A stretch of DNA of 64,000 nt from Anaerocolumna sp047777345 (GCA_047777345.1 JBKEEJ010000006.1:124001-188000); one strand, 5' to 3'; numbered from the stretch's first letter, positions 16,125 to 24,088 are shown. Numbers and translations: made by a program. The notes: a model not told the origin generated them from the letters alone.

Positions 16125-16161
16125 TAAAAAAGCCTTGTAAACCCACAGTTTACAAGGCTTT
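16125..16161 (-). terminator. Terminator of tRNA-Leu(CAG)
   Basis: GCCTTGTAAAC and GTTTACAAGGC form an 11-bp stem with a 5-base loop; reading the minus strand it is followed by TTTTTTATATT. It is directly downstream of the minus-strand tRNA. Confidence 0.8.
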
Positions 16162-16164
16162 TAC

Positions 16165-16249
16165 TGCAGTTGAGGGGACTTGAACCCCTACCCAGTTAAC
16201 CCGGACTAGAACCTGAATCTAGCGCGTATGCCAATTCCGCCACAACTGC
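16165..16249 (-). tRNA. tRNA-Leu, anticodon CAG
   Basis: Acceptor arms GCAGTTG/CAACTGC pair perfectly with A as discriminator. The anticodon stem CTAGA/TCTAG encloses loop TTCAGGT, so the anticodon is CAG. A long variable arm (class II tRNA) and a T arm with GGTTCAAGTCC are present. CCA is not encoded. It is nearly identical to the tRNA-Leu(AAG) at 18111, in opposite orientation. Confidence 0.95.
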
Positions 16250-16443
16250 ATTTCAGTAACATGTATATTTTACTACAAAATTGCGAAATGTCAAGAAAAA
16301 ATAATTATTTTTTCAATGTTAAAAATTGTATGTTTCTTGGTATTTCTCGGGCGTTTATTTTCTTCCATTAATGGGAACAATATAAAATGAAAACCAATTT
16401 TCTGTTAATTCTATAAAATTTTTAAATTTACTATTAATAATAC

Positions 16444-16472
16444 TTGACTTTAGCGAGGGACAGTATTAAAAT
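16444..16472 (+). promoter_or_regulatory. Promoter of tRNA-Asn
   Basis: TTGACT (16444-16449), a 17-base spacer and TAAAAT (16467-16472), 11 bases before the tRNA 5' end. Confidence 0.6.
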
Positions 16473-16483
16473 AATTTACGTAT

Positions 16484-16555
16484 TCCTCGATAGCTCAATG
16501 GTAGAGCACACGGCTGTTAACCGTGGGGTTGTTGGTTCGAGCCCAACTCGGGGAG
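16484..16555 (+). tRNA. tRNA-Asn, anticodon GTT
   Basis: Acceptor TCCTCGA pairs with TCGGGGA (one T-G), discriminator G. The D arm is TAGCTCAATGGTAGAGCA, the anticodon loop CTGTTAA gives GTT, and the T arm GTTGG/CCAAC carries TTCGAGC. No CCA is encoded; transcription probably ends at the hairpin at 16596-16652. Confidence 0.95.
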
Positions 16556-16595
16556 TTTTTTATTGCTCAAAATTACATCTCTTACAAACCTGCAA

Positions 16596-16652
16596 AGGCT
16601 GTTGCGCAATTTTCTTTTATAAACAGAAATTGTACAACAGCCTCTTTTATTT
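16596..16652 (+). terminator. GGCTGTTGC-type terminator after tRNA-Asn (family A)
   Basis: Arms GGCTGTTGCGCAATTT (16597-16612) and AAATTGTACAACAGCC (16627-16642) are nearly complementary, followed by TCTTTTATTT on the plus strand. It also lies just past the 3' end of the convergent aminotransferase. Confidence 0.65.
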
Positions 16653-16656
16653 CCGG

Positions 16657-17826
16657 TCATTTTGCCAAGCCGTCCAGAGAAATATTCTTAAAAACAGAAC
16701 GAATGGTTTCAACCGGGAGGACCAGGGCAAATCTTACGTATCCTTCCCCTAGGCTTCCGAAACTGCTGCCGGGAGTACACAAAATACCGGTTTTTTGAAA
16801 AAGTTCCATACAGTAATCCATTGAATTTTTATACCCATCGGGAATTTTTGCCCAAACAAACATAGACCCGGCTGATTTATGTACTTTTAATCCTAAGGCC
16901 TCTAACCCTTCACAGAGCGCGTCACGCCTTTTTTCATACTCCCTGCGGTTTTTCCTGATACTGTCCTGAGGGCCGTTCAAGGCCGCAATTGCAGCCTTTT
17001 GTACCAGGTAACTGGTACCATAGTCAAACTGGGAACGTACCGTTTTAAATTTTTCCACAATTTCCGGATTTCCCAGTAAAAATGATATACGGATTCCGGT
17101 AATATTATAAGTCTTTGACAATGAATTAAATTCTACCCCAACCTCCTTAGCACCCGGAAAGCTTAAGAAGGAAGTACCTGCTCCTCCATCATATACAATC
17201 TCAGAATATGCGTTATCATGGACAATTACAATTTTGTGCTTTTTGGCAAATGCAATCAATTCTTCATAAAAACTTTCGGGCGCAGTTGCGCAAACCGGGT
17301 TGGCAGGGTAAGAAACAATCATCATCTTAGCCCTTTCTGCCACTTCATCATCTATGGAATTAAAATCCGGTAAATAATTATTTTCCGGAAGAAGATTATA
17401 ATATTCAACATGGGCACCGCACAGGTAAGGCCCTATTTCAAAAATGGGATAACCGGGATTTGGTACTAAAACCGTGTCCCCATAATTTAACAAAGCTAAC
17501 CCAATGTGAGCCATGCCCTCCTGGGTGCCGTTGACCGAAATAATCTCATTTTCATTTAAATCAACCTGATATCTTCGCTTATACCAGGAGATAACTGCCT
17601 TTATCAGTTCGGGAGTGTCTCCAAGAGAATACTTATAATTATCCGGTTCAAGGGCAGCTTTGGATACAGCTTCCATTATAAAAGATTCGGGTTTAAAGTC
17701 AGGAGTTCCCACGGAAAAATTGTAAACGGGTTTGCCTTCGAGAAGCCTTTGATTTTTATATTCATTCAGTGTATTAAAAATATTGCTGCCAAAACGGTTT
17801 GCTCTTTCAGAAAATTCAATCTTCAT
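16657..17826 (-). CDS. Class I/II aminotransferase (PLP), LL-DAP/alanine aminotransferase-like
   Basis: About 389 residues, fold-type I. Visible: VNGTQEGM (cofactor phosphate site), PNPGYP, SYPANPVCATA, HDNAYSEI with D204 and Y207 for the pyridine ring, and the PLP lysine K238 in SLSKTYN. This resembles LL-diaminopimelate aminotransferase/AlaC-like enzymes, so lysine/peptidoglycan precursor or alanine metabolism is likely, but substrate cannot be set from sequence. I use the ATG at 17826 because GGATGGAGCAGAG gives good spacing; an ATG four codons upstream lies right against AAGGG. It is monocistronic between tRNA genes. In NPVCATAP the usual NPTG turn is changed (NPVC), a mild oddity. Confidence 0.85.
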   Translation of the reverse strand: MKIEFSERANRFGSNIFNTLNEYKNQRLLEGKPVYNFSVGTPDFKPESFIMEAVSKAALEPDNYKYSLGDTPELIKAVISWYKRRYQVDLNENEIISVNGTQEGMAHIGLALLNYGDTVLVPNPGYPIFEIGPYLCGAHVEYYNLLPENNYLPDFNSIDDEVAERAKMMIVSYPANPVCATAPESFYEELIAFAKKHKIVIVHDNAYSEIVYDGGAGTSFLSFPGAKEVGVEFNSLSKTYNITGIRISFLLGNPEIVEKFKTVRSQFDYGTSYLVQKAAIAALNGPQDSIRKNRREYEKRRDALCEGLEALGLKVHKSAGSMFVWAKIPDGYKNSMDYCMELFQKTGILCTPGSSFGSLGEGYVRFALVLPVETIRSVFKNISLDGLAK

Positions 17827-18019
17827 ACTCTGCTCCATCCCTTGTTAATTCTTTATTTTTTCTAATTCTTCAATTTTGATTTATTTATTCATAATAATGT
17901 TATATTTATACAATACACCAGACAGGCGAAATTGTCAAAAGCTTATGCTGATTTTAAATTAAACCTTAAAAATAAGCCAATGATACCCAAAGAATCCAAA
18001 TAATAATAGAAAGAACCGC
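17827..18019. other. Intergenic region upstream of the aminotransferase
   Basis: AT-rich sequence up to the tRNA promoter; nothing beyond expected aminotransferase promoter elements is recognised. Confidence 0.4.
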
Positions 18020-18048
18020 TTGACAATTCCTATTTTTTATAATATAAT
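18020..18048 (+). promoter_or_regulatory. Consensus promoter of tRNA-Leu(AAG)
   Basis: TTGACA (18020-18025), an exact 17-base spacer, and TATAAT (18043-18048): a full-consensus sigma-A promoter, as expected for a tRNA gene. Confidence 0.85.
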
Positions 18049-18110
18049 AGCAAAGTGTCTTACAGGTAAACCTTTAAAAAATGCCTGTGAATATAGAAAT
18101 TACTGATTAT

Positions 18111-18196
18111 GCAGTCGTGGCGGAATTGGCATACGCGCTAGACTAAGGATCTAGTCCGGGTTAAACTGGGTACGGGTTCAAGTCCCGTCGACTGCA
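18111..18196 (+). tRNA. tRNA-Leu, anticodon AAG
   Basis: Acceptor GCAGTCG/CGACTGC with discriminator A; anticodon stem CTAGA/TCTAG with loop CTAAGGA gives AAG (probably inosine at the wobble base). A class II variable arm and T arm with GGTTCAAGTCC are present. CCA is not encoded. Confidence 0.93.
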
Positions 18197-18204
18197 TTTA
18201 AAGC

Positions 18205-18240
18205 CTTAAAATCTTTAAAAGATTTTAAGGCTTTTTTTCT
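18205..18240 (+). terminator. Terminator of tRNA-Leu(AAG)
   Basis: GCCTTAAAATC and GATTTTAAGGC form a stem with a TTTAAAA-like loop, followed by TTTTTTTCTT on the plus strand, immediately after the tRNA. Confidence 0.85.
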
Positions 18241-18590
18241 TCCTGTACTATCTCAATTTATGTACTATCTCAATATATCTCGATACAAATTTTAGTTCCT
18301 GAAAATCTTTATCTTAATCAGTAAAAATTATAATCTATATATTTAAGAATCCTGTATAGAAATGCCATTATAAAAAATACCATTTATAAAATGTAGAAAT
18401 ATTATACAGATATTATTATTATCTTTTATAAGAAACATACCACCATCAAGGTATAATCCATTATCCCGGTACAGATTCATTTATTGACAGAAAAGTATTG
18501 GAAAGCTACAATTAAACAAACACTTTTAACATATGTAAAAAGGAATAAGCTAAACAATAATTAACTGTTAAAATCCAATAAAATTATATA
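18241..18590. other. Intergenic region before the MerR gene
   Basis: About 350 very AT-rich bases with a repeated CTATCTCAAT(T/A)TATxT phrase near 18247-18275. No gene recognised. Confidence 0.4.
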
Positions 18591-18621
18591 TTGACTCTAC
18601 CGTGACGTTATGGTTTAGGCT
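18591..18621 (+). promoter_or_regulatory. MerR-type promoter with 19-bp spacer and operator
   Basis: TTGACT (18591-18596) and TAGGCT (18616-18621) are 19 bases apart, the over-long spacing that MerR-family activators correct by twisting DNA. Centred between them is the imperfect palindrome ACCGTGACGTTATGGT (18599-18614). The MerR gene begins only 20 bp downstream, so it should control itself. Confidence 0.7.
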
Positions 18622-18641
18622 TGAATTGAAAGGAGGTAAGG

Positions 18642-19487
18642 ATGTATACCGTAAAAGATGTTTCTGAAATTACAGGGGTAAGTATAAGAACACTCAGGTA
18701 TTACGATGAAATCGGCTTGCTAAAACCTGTCCAGTTAACAGAATCCGGCTACCGGCTCTATGATAATAAATCCATAGAAAAGCTGCAGGAAATTATGTTC
18801 TTTCGGGAATTGGAAATTCCCCTTATGGACATTAAGCTAATTATGGATAATCCTGACTATGATAAAAGGCAAGCCTTATTAACCCAAAAATCCATATTAG
18901 AGCACAAACGAAACCATATTAACGGCCTTATTGAGTTAATAAATGATGTCACGGAAGGAGTCAATACAATGAATTTTGAAACATTTAATGAGAAAGATAT
19001 TCAAGAATTAATAAACCACACATTAAGATGTATGTCGAAAGAAGCCTTAGAAAATCAAATACAAAAACATGGCAATGGAAATCTGGAGAAGTATCGTGAA
19101 TATTTAGCCGCCGGTTTTAAAAATAAAAAGGCGGTAGCCGATATCATAAAATGGTATGGCAGTAAGGAAAAAGCAATGGAAGCAATCCTTGCTTCTACCG
19201 GCAATAATACTGCTTTATCAGCAGAGAAGGATGAAAATAAGGTAATTTATCAACAGTTAGTACAGGCAAAAGAATCAAATAATCTGGTTTTAGAAAAAGA
19301 AGCTGTTGCAAAACTGGCAGATCTGTACAAGGCAATGTTTCATTTAGATAATGCAAGAGCTATACTTTTAGATTTAGCCAAAGAATACCTGCAAGGTGAA
19401 AAACTGGCAAAGGCCGTAAATGCCCAATATGGAGATGGGGTTGCTGAGTATATAGCCCTGGCTATAAAACGTTTTTACGGCGAATAA
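18642..19487 (+). CDS. MerR family transcriptional regulator with long effector domain
   Basis: 281 residues. The N-terminal winged-helix domain (~1-70) is textbook MerR: YTVKDVSEITGVSIRTLRYYDEIGLLKPVQLTESGYRLYD. A dimerisation helix follows (~75-115, LTQKSILEHKRNHINGLIELI). The remaining ~165 residues are alpha-helical with KYREYLAAGFKNKKAV and YLQGEKLAKAVNAQYGDGVAEYIALAI; this may be a TipAS-like drug-binding domain, but I cannot confirm it. Ribosome site AAAGGAGGT. Its own promoter has the 19-bp spacer of MerR targets, suggesting autoactivation by a ligand. No efflux or modifying gene is beside it, so other targets may lie elsewhere. Confidence 0.85.
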   Translation: MYTVKDVSEITGVSIRTLRYYDEIGLLKPVQLTESGYRLYDNKSIEKLQEIMFFRELEIPLMDIKLIMDNPDYDKRQALLTQKSILEHKRNHINGLIELINDVTEGVNTMNFETFNEKDIQELINHTLRCMSKEALENQIQKHGNGNLEKYREYLAAGFKNKKAVADIIKWYGSKEKAMEAILASTGNNTALSAEKDENKVIYQQLVQAKESNNLVLEKEAVAKLADLYKAMFHLDNARAILLDLAKEYLQGEKLAKAVNAQYGDGVAEYIALAIKRFYGE

Positions 19488-19592
19488 TATTAATGCAATC
19501 GATCCATTCGGATGATGCAATGATAGATATATCATAGTTGCATCTGTACATTACAAGTTGATATTAGAAAAGTTAATACAGGAAACAGAACA

Positions 19593-19650
19593 ACAAAAAA
19601 AGCTTATATCAAATTCGGTAATTCCAGGTTCCTCGTTGATATAAGCTTTA
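19593..19650 (-). terminator. Terminator of the infC-rpmI-rplT operon
   Basis: AAGCTTATATCAA (19600-19612) and TTGATATAAGCTT (19636-19648) form a perfect 13-bp stem; on the minus strand a TTTTTTTGTTG tract follows. It also faces the MerR gene on the plus strand. Confidence 0.85.
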
Positions 19651-19705
19651 TTCTATATAAATGATATTGAATTCATACTTAAAAATGAATGCTTATGCAA
19701 TATTG

Positions 19706-20062
19706 CTATGCTATTTTGGATTTGGCAACTTCAACTAAAGCTGTGAAGCCGTCAGGATCATTAATAGCCATATCGGATAACATTTTTCTGTTGATTTCAA
19801 CTCCGGCAGCTTTTAAGCCGTACATAAACTTGCTGTAAGAAAGTCCGTTCATTCTTGCAGCAGCATTGATTCTGGCAATCCATAACTGTCTGAATTGTCT
19901 CTTTCTTTGTCTTCTTCCTGCAAAAGATGTAGCTAAAGCTCTCATTACGGACTGTTTTGCTACTCTATACTGTCTTGATCTGGCTCCTTTATAACCTTTT
20001 GCCAGTTTTAATACTCTCTTATGTTTCTTTTTTGCGTTTAATGCACCTTTTACTCTAGCCAT
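19706..20062 (-). CDS. rplT: 50S ribosomal protein L20
   Basis: 118 residues, full length. Typical sequence: ARVKGALNAKKKHKRVLKLAKGYKGARSRQYRVAKQ, FAGRRQRKRQFRQLWIARINAAAR, GLSYSKFMYGLKAAGVEINRKMLSDMA. L20 binds 23S rRNA early in 50S assembly and, in Firmicutes, represses its own operon by binding the infC leader. Last gene of infC-rpmI-rplT, 26 bp after rpmI. Confidence 0.98.
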   Translation of the reverse strand: MARVKGALNAKKKHKRVLKLAKGYKGARSRQYRVAKQSVMRALATSFAGRRQRKRQFRQLWIARINAAARMNGLSYSKFMYGLKAAGVEINRKMLSDMAINDPDGFTALVEVAKSKIA

Positions 20063-20088
20063 GTTCTATTCCCTCCTTATTGCCAATC

Positions 20089-20286
20089 TTATAGATAAGG
20101 CATAATTTTCTTCATATTCTTTACTTTTGTTGCATCTACCAATGTAGCTTTTCTAAGATTTCTCTTTCTCTTAGTAGTCTTCTTAGTCAAAATATGACTT
20201 TTATACGCCTTCATTCTCTTTAGTTTTCCTGTACCTGTCTTTTTGAAACGCTTTGCTGCTGATCTGTTTGTTTTAATTTTAGGCAT
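20089..20286 (-). CDS. rpmI: 50S ribosomal protein L35
   Basis: 65 residues, extremely basic: MPKIKTNRSAAKRFKKTGTGKLKR, AYKSHILTKKTTKRKRNLRK. Standard length. The gene lies between infC and rplT, with a good ribosome site (AAGGAGG). A GC-richer hairpin in the 170-bp gap to infC (around 20395-20420, ACCGAAGCTTCGGCTTCGGT-like) may be an internal structure. Confidence 0.97.
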   Translation of the reverse strand: MPKIKTNRSAAKRFKKTGTGKLKRMKAYKSHILTKKTTKRKRNLRKATLVDATKVKNMKKIMPYL

Positions 20287-20319
20287 GATATTTCCTCCTT
20301 AATCATGATACAATCAGTC

Positions 20320-20440
20320 AAGCCCTTGCGGGTTGTCCAATTGATTTATTATATTATTATTCACTAAGCAAAATTCCATTGGGATTTCGCTGAATAACCG
20401 AAGCCGAAGCTTCGGTTATCCTCTATAATAAATATCCCGG
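20320..20440 (-). other. Structured spacer between infC and rpmI
   Basis: The spacer holds a hairpin formed by AACCGAAGC and GCTTCGGTT (about 20396-20419), plus GCGAAATCCCAATGGAATTT. No T tract follows, so it is likely a processing or translational element rather than a terminator. Confidence 0.4.
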
Positions 20441-20457
20441 ATATTTACAAAGTGTAA

Positions 20458-20964
20458 TTAACGCTTCTCCGTTAAAAATAAAATCATACTTCTGCCTTCT
20501 AACTTAGCTGGCTTTTCAACAACCGCAACATCCTCAAGCTTAGCAAAGAAATCGTCCAATATCTGTTTACCCGACGACATATGAGCCATTTCCCTGCCAC
20601 GGAAACGAAGCGCTACTTTTACCTTATCACCTTTTGTTATAAACTTTCTGGCCTGATTTGCCTTAGTATTAAGATCATTTTCATCAATATTCGGTGACAG
20701 ACGAATTTCCTTAACCTCAGTTATTTTCTGCTTCTTCTTCGCTTCTTTTTCTTTTCTTGCTAATTCGTATCTGTATTTGCCGTAATCAATAATCTTACAT
20801 ACAGGCGGTTTAGCGGTGGGAGCAATCTTAACCAAATCCAAATTTGCTTCCTTGGCAAGTCTCATAGCTTCCTTAATAGGCATAATACCTAACTGTTCGC
20901 CGTCTTCATTAATTAAACGGACTTCTTTGTCTCTAATTTGCTCATTGATCATTAAATCACTAAT
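20458..20964 (-). CDS. infC: Translation initiation factor IF-3, AUU start
   Basis: About 168 residues. N-domain: MINEQIRDKEVRLINEDGEQLGIMPIKEAM; linker rich in K/E (ARKEKEAKKKQKITEVKEIRL); C-domain: RKFITKGDKVKVALRFRGREMAH. IF-3 blocks 50S joining and checks the start codon. An in-frame ATG lies at 20952, but the GGAGG at 20974-20978 is 21 bases from it and exactly 9 bases from an in-frame ATT at 20962-20964. IF-3 genes classically use AUU so that IF-3 represses its own translation, so I annotate the AUU start (I-S-D-L before MINEQ). First gene of the operon, preceded by an attenuator leader. Confidence 0.95.
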   Translation of the reverse strand: MSDLMINEQIRDKEVRLINEDGEQLGIMPIKEAMRLAKEANLDLVKIAPTAKPPVCKIIDYGKYRYELARKEKEAKKKQKITEVKEIRLSPNIDENDLNTKANQARKFITKGDKVKVALRFRGREMAHMSSGKQILDDFFAKLEDVAVVEKPAKLEGRSMILFLTEKR

Positions 20965-21009
20965 AGTACTGCACCTCCATAGGTTTTGAAATTACATTAC
21001 ATGTTATTA

Positions 21010-21192
21010 AATATAAAAAAAGTGGATAGCAAAGACTATCCACCTTAACTTCGTTTGAGCAGTGAGATACAGTTAAAACTGATCTTTTCCGAAATTATTA
21101 ACCCAAGTCACACTGGTTGTGCTTAGGTGAGAGTGGATACTCTGCTTTGTTGTTATCACCAGACATACAGAATGTATGATTGCTTTACAAGC
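21010..21192 (-). promoter_or_regulatory. L20-type transcription attenuator leader of infC operon
   Basis: On the minus strand an intrinsic terminator (21015-21045: GGTGGATAG-TCTTTG-CTATCCAC then TTTTTTT) precedes infC. Upstream, TATCCACTCTCACC (within 21126-21140) repeats the 3' arm of that terminator and could pair with AGGTGGATA to form an antiterminator. This two-state layout is that of the L20 leader of Firmicutes, where L20 favours termination. The pairing is seen; L20 control is by analogy. Confidence 0.75.
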
Positions 21193-21198
21193 TTAGTT

Positions 21199-21227
21199 AT
21201 TATAACATGTTTTAAATCTGTTGTCAA
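21199..21227 (-). promoter_or_regulatory. Consensus promoter of the infC operon
   Basis: On the minus strand TTGACA (21222-21227), a 17-base spacer and TATAAT (21199-21204). Transcription from ~21192 gives a ~228-base leader. Confidence 0.8.
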
Positions 21228-21277
21228 CAATATTCTGTTGAATTTTTTTTGGTAAAAAATTAACGTGAGTTGAAAAA

Positions 21278-21637
21278 TTAATAAACAGCAGCTCCAAATG
21301 GCATTAAAGACAGCTTAGCCAATTTAAAATGCTGCATGCCAAAGGGTATTCCTATAACCGTAAGACAAAACAATAAACCAAAAATCAAATGCTCAAGTGC
21401 CATCGGCAATCCCGTCACAAGCAGCCAAATAATATTTAACAGTAAAGAGCCGGCGCCTCCACCGTACCGGACACTTTTACCAAAGGGAAAAAAGCTAAGG
21501 GATGCAAATTTAAAGCATTGCTTTCCAACGGGAATACCAATAATAGTAACACACCAGAGACATCCAAGAAGGCACCAGCATAATCCGCTAATAGCCCCTC
21601 CAAATAAAAACCATATTAAATTACCAAGGCAGCTCAT
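21278..21637 (-). CDS. YccF-family inner membrane protein
   Basis: 119 residues with the duplicated YccF domain: two copies of a hydrophobic segment followed by TIIGIPVGKQCFKFASLSFFPFG and TVIGIPFGMQHFKLAKLSLMPFG. Two to four membrane passes. The function is not known in any species I can cite. It directly follows the coiled-coil gene (TAG stop overlaps its AGGAGG region), so the two are co-transcribed. Confidence 0.85.
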   Translation of the reverse strand: MSCLGNLIWFLFGGAISGLCWCLLGCLWCVTIIGIPVGKQCFKFASLSFFPFGKSVRYGGGAGSLLLNIIWLLVTGLPMALEHLIFGLLFCLTVIGIPFGMQHFKLAKLSLMPFGAAVY

Positions 21638-21648
21638 TAACTTACCTC

Positions 21649-22068
21649 CTATAATCTGGCACGAAGTTGGGCCAATACAGATTCCACCCGTTCTATTGCT
21701 TCATCCACCTGCCTGCGTGCATCGTTGATTTTGGACTGAACCATATAGTCAGCAATGAATCCGTCAAAGAAAAAATCAGCAAATTTAAGAAAATCTCCAA
21801 TATCGATTCCAAAATTAATATTTGTATTAATATCCCTTAGTTCACTTTGAAAAGTTCTTAAATCCTGCCTTGCTTCTTCCATATAAGAAGACGCGTCATT
21901 CAGTTTGGAGTGTTTTATTATATTGGTCAGAAAACCACCGCCGAAAATGTCCCACAATCCCCAGTTTTTTGCGCTTTGCAGGCTGTTTTTGGCTCGTCTT
22001 AAACTATAAAGCGCATTCTCTCCTGCGTTTATTGCTTCCTGTAATTCTTTTTTCACTAATTCATCCAT
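21649..22068 (-). CDS. Hypothetical helical protein paired with YccF
   Basis: 139 residues, not recognised. It has two helical hairpin-like regions (VKKELQEAINAGENALYSLRRAKNSL and SKINDARRQVDEAIERVESVLAQLRARL) flanking a glycine/phenylalanine-rich middle (WDIFGGGFLTNIIKHSK, FLKFADFFFDGFIADYMV). Each middle block is followed by a polar helix, suggesting an internal duplication. No signal peptide. It starts at ATG with AAAGGTGA upstream and is coupled to the YccF gene. Possibly membrane-associated; no function assigned. Confidence 0.6.
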   Translation of the reverse strand: MDELVKKELQEAINAGENALYSLRRAKNSLQSAKNWGLWDIFGGGFLTNIIKHSKLNDASSYMEEARQDLRTFQSELRDINTNINFGIDIGDFLKFADFFFDGFIADYMVQSKINDARRQVDEAIERVESVLAQLRARL

Positions 22069-22259
22069 AAATTAATTTTTCACCTTTCTTAACAAAAGCA
22101 AACGATAAAAAAGGCCTTAATTATGACCAGGCCACATGAAAATCTTACGTTTCGCTGTTTAACCTCTTTATTTGCTTACGAATTACTATATCAAACGGCT
22201 GATTAAATGTCAATATCTGTATTTTCATAATTTATAAATCAGGGTATATACAATTCATA

Positions 22260-22322
22260 TATAAAATAACCAAGGTCAGAAACCGGCATCAGAATAGGCA
22301 GTCTCAAACCTTGGTTTTTTAT
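22260..22322 (-). terminator. Terminator of prfC
   Basis: AACCAAGGT (22268-22276) and ACCTTGGTT (22308-22316) form a 9-bp stem with a ~30-base loop; the minus strand continues ATTTTAT. The plus strand has TTTTTTATT, so it may be bidirectional. Confidence 0.65.
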
Positions 22323-22324
22323 TA

Positions 22325-23914
22325 TTATTCTCTCCCGAATTCGGACAGGATCAGGCCCTTATTTCGGTCCAGAACCGTCTTTATACTCCAGCTATGAACA
22401 AACAATAACAAAGGGTTTCCCTTAAGGTCTTTTACTTTCTTCGTATCAGAAGTAACACTTAAATTATCTATATCCATATCTTTATTTTCAATCCAGCGGA
22501 TATATTCATAAGGAAGGGGATCCAAACGGATTTCCACACCATACTCAGACTCCAGTCGGAATTTTAAAACATCAAACTGAAGCACACCGACCACACCGAC
22601 AATAATTTCTTCCATACCTGTATTAAACTCCTGGAATATTTGAATGGCACCTTCCTGGGCTATCTGTGTGACTCCTTTTAAAAACTGCTTTCTTTTCATA
22701 GTATCCACCTGACGAACCTTGGCAAAATGCTCCGGTGAGAATGTGGGAATGCCTTCGTAGGTAAATTTTTTATCCGGCATGCATAAAGTATCCCCGATTG
22801 AGAAAATGCCGGGATCAAATACGCCAATAATATCCCCTGCATAGGCTTCTTCCACAATTTTTCTTTCCTGAGCCATTAACTGCTGAGGCTGAGCTAATCT
22901 GATTTTCTTCCCGCCCTGAACATGATTTACTTCCATTCCGGCTTCAAACTTACCGGAGCAAATACGCATAAAGGCAATTCGGTCCCTGTGAGCCTTATTC
23001 ATATTTGCCTGTATTTTAAATACAAAAGCAGAAAAATCATTTTTCACAGGATCAATCAGTCCTTCCGTAGACTTTCTTGGCAGGGGCGGAGTGGTCATGG
23101 AAAGAAAATGCTTTAAAAAAGTTTCCACGCCAAAGTTAGTAAGGGCTGATCCGAAAAATACGGGGGTTAATTTACCGGCTCTTACTAAATCAAGGTTAAA
23201 TTCGCTGCTGGCTCCGTCTAGAAGCTCTATTTCTTCTGACAAAATCGCATGATTTTCCTTTCCAATCAGGTCATCAAGCCTTTCATCCCCCAGTTCTGCC
23301 TCTACGGATTCCACTTCTTTCTGTCCGTTATTGGCGGCAAAAAAGCGCATAATATGCCTGGTTTCTCTGTCATATACTCCCTTAAAGTTCTTGCCCGAAC
23401 CAATGGGCCAGTTAATCGGACAGGTCTGAATACCAAGTACCGTTTCAATTTCATCTAAAAGTTCGAAAGTATCCTTTGCTTCCCGGTCCAGCTTATTAAT
23501 AAAGGTAAATATGGGGATATTACGCATAACGCAAACCTTAAACAGTTTAATGGTCTGGCTTTCCACACCTTTTGAGGCATCAATAACCATAACAGCAGAA
23601 TCTGCCGCCATTAAGGTACGGTAAGTATCCTCCGAGAAGTCCTGGTGCCCGGGGGTATCCAAAATATTAATGCAGTAACCGTCGTATTCAAACTGCATAA
23701 CAGAGGAAGTCACCGAAATACCACGCTGTTTTTCTATTTCCATCCAGTCCGAAACCGCATGCCGGGCCGTTTTTTTCCCCTTTACGGAACCGGCCAGATT
23801 AATGGCACCGCCATACAGCAGAAGTTTTTCCGTCAATGTGGTCTTGCCGGCATCCGGATGGGATATTATCGCAAAAGTACGTCTTCTGTTAATTTCTTTA
23901 GAATAATCAGCCAA
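22325..23914 (-). CDS. prfC: Peptide chain release factor 3
   Basis: 529 residues. GTPase domain with P-loop SHPDAGKTT (~18-26), DTPGHQDF (G3), NKLDRE (G4), then EF-Tu-like domain 2 and the C-terminal RF3 domain (FRLESEYGVEIRLDPLPYEYIRWI). RF3 uses GTP to recycle RF1/RF2 after termination. I choose the TTG start at 23914: GGAGG lies 7 bases upstream and the protein then begins ADYSKEINRRRTF, as in other RF3s; the ATG six codons earlier has no ribosome site and includes the GGAGG itself. Monocistronic. Confidence 0.95.
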   Translation of the reverse strand: MADYSKEINRRRTFAIISHPDAGKTTLTEKLLLYGGAINLAGSVKGKKTARHAVSDWMEIEKQRGISVTSSVMQFEYDGYCINILDTPGHQDFSEDTYRTLMAADSAVMVIDASKGVESQTIKLFKVCVMRNIPIFTFINKLDREAKDTFELLDEIETVLGIQTCPINWPIGSGKNFKGVYDRETRHIMRFFAANNGQKEVESVEAELGDERLDDLIGKENHAILSEEIELLDGASSEFNLDLVRAGKLTPVFFGSALTNFGVETFLKHFLSMTTPPLPRKSTEGLIDPVKNDFSAFVFKIQANMNKAHRDRIAFMRICSGKFEAGMEVNHVQGGKKIRLAQPQQLMAQERKIVEEAYAGDIIGVFDPGIFSIGDTLCMPDKKFTYEGIPTFSPEHFAKVRQVDTMKRKQFLKGVTQIAQEGAIQIFQEFNTGMEEIIVGVVGVLQFDVLKFRLESEYGVEIRLDPLPYEYIRWIENKDMDIDNLSVTSDTKKVKDLKGNPLLLFVHSWSIKTVLDRNKGLILSEFGRE

Positions 23915-24088
23915 AATAAATCCTCCAACCATAAATAAAGTAGTGTATGAATTGCTTTAAAATAAATTTTTATCTGTCTGACTTTTATTTATGTTAATCA
24001 AATCAACTATTCAAGTATTTTATCAAAACTCTTTTATGATATAATAACTTTCCGCTTATTGTCAAGGTATTTTTATTTTCCTGCAAAA
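23915..24088. other. Intergenic region upstream of prfC
   Basis: AT-rich leader; ATTATATCATAAAAG near 24033-24047 contains a minus-strand TATAAT that could serve prfC. Nothing else recognised. Confidence 0.35.

Noticed and set aside
16444..16798. Open frames of 91-102 codons crossing tRNA-Asn
   Set aside because: They overlap a clear tRNA gene and its terminator hairpin, have no ribosome site and no recognisable domain.
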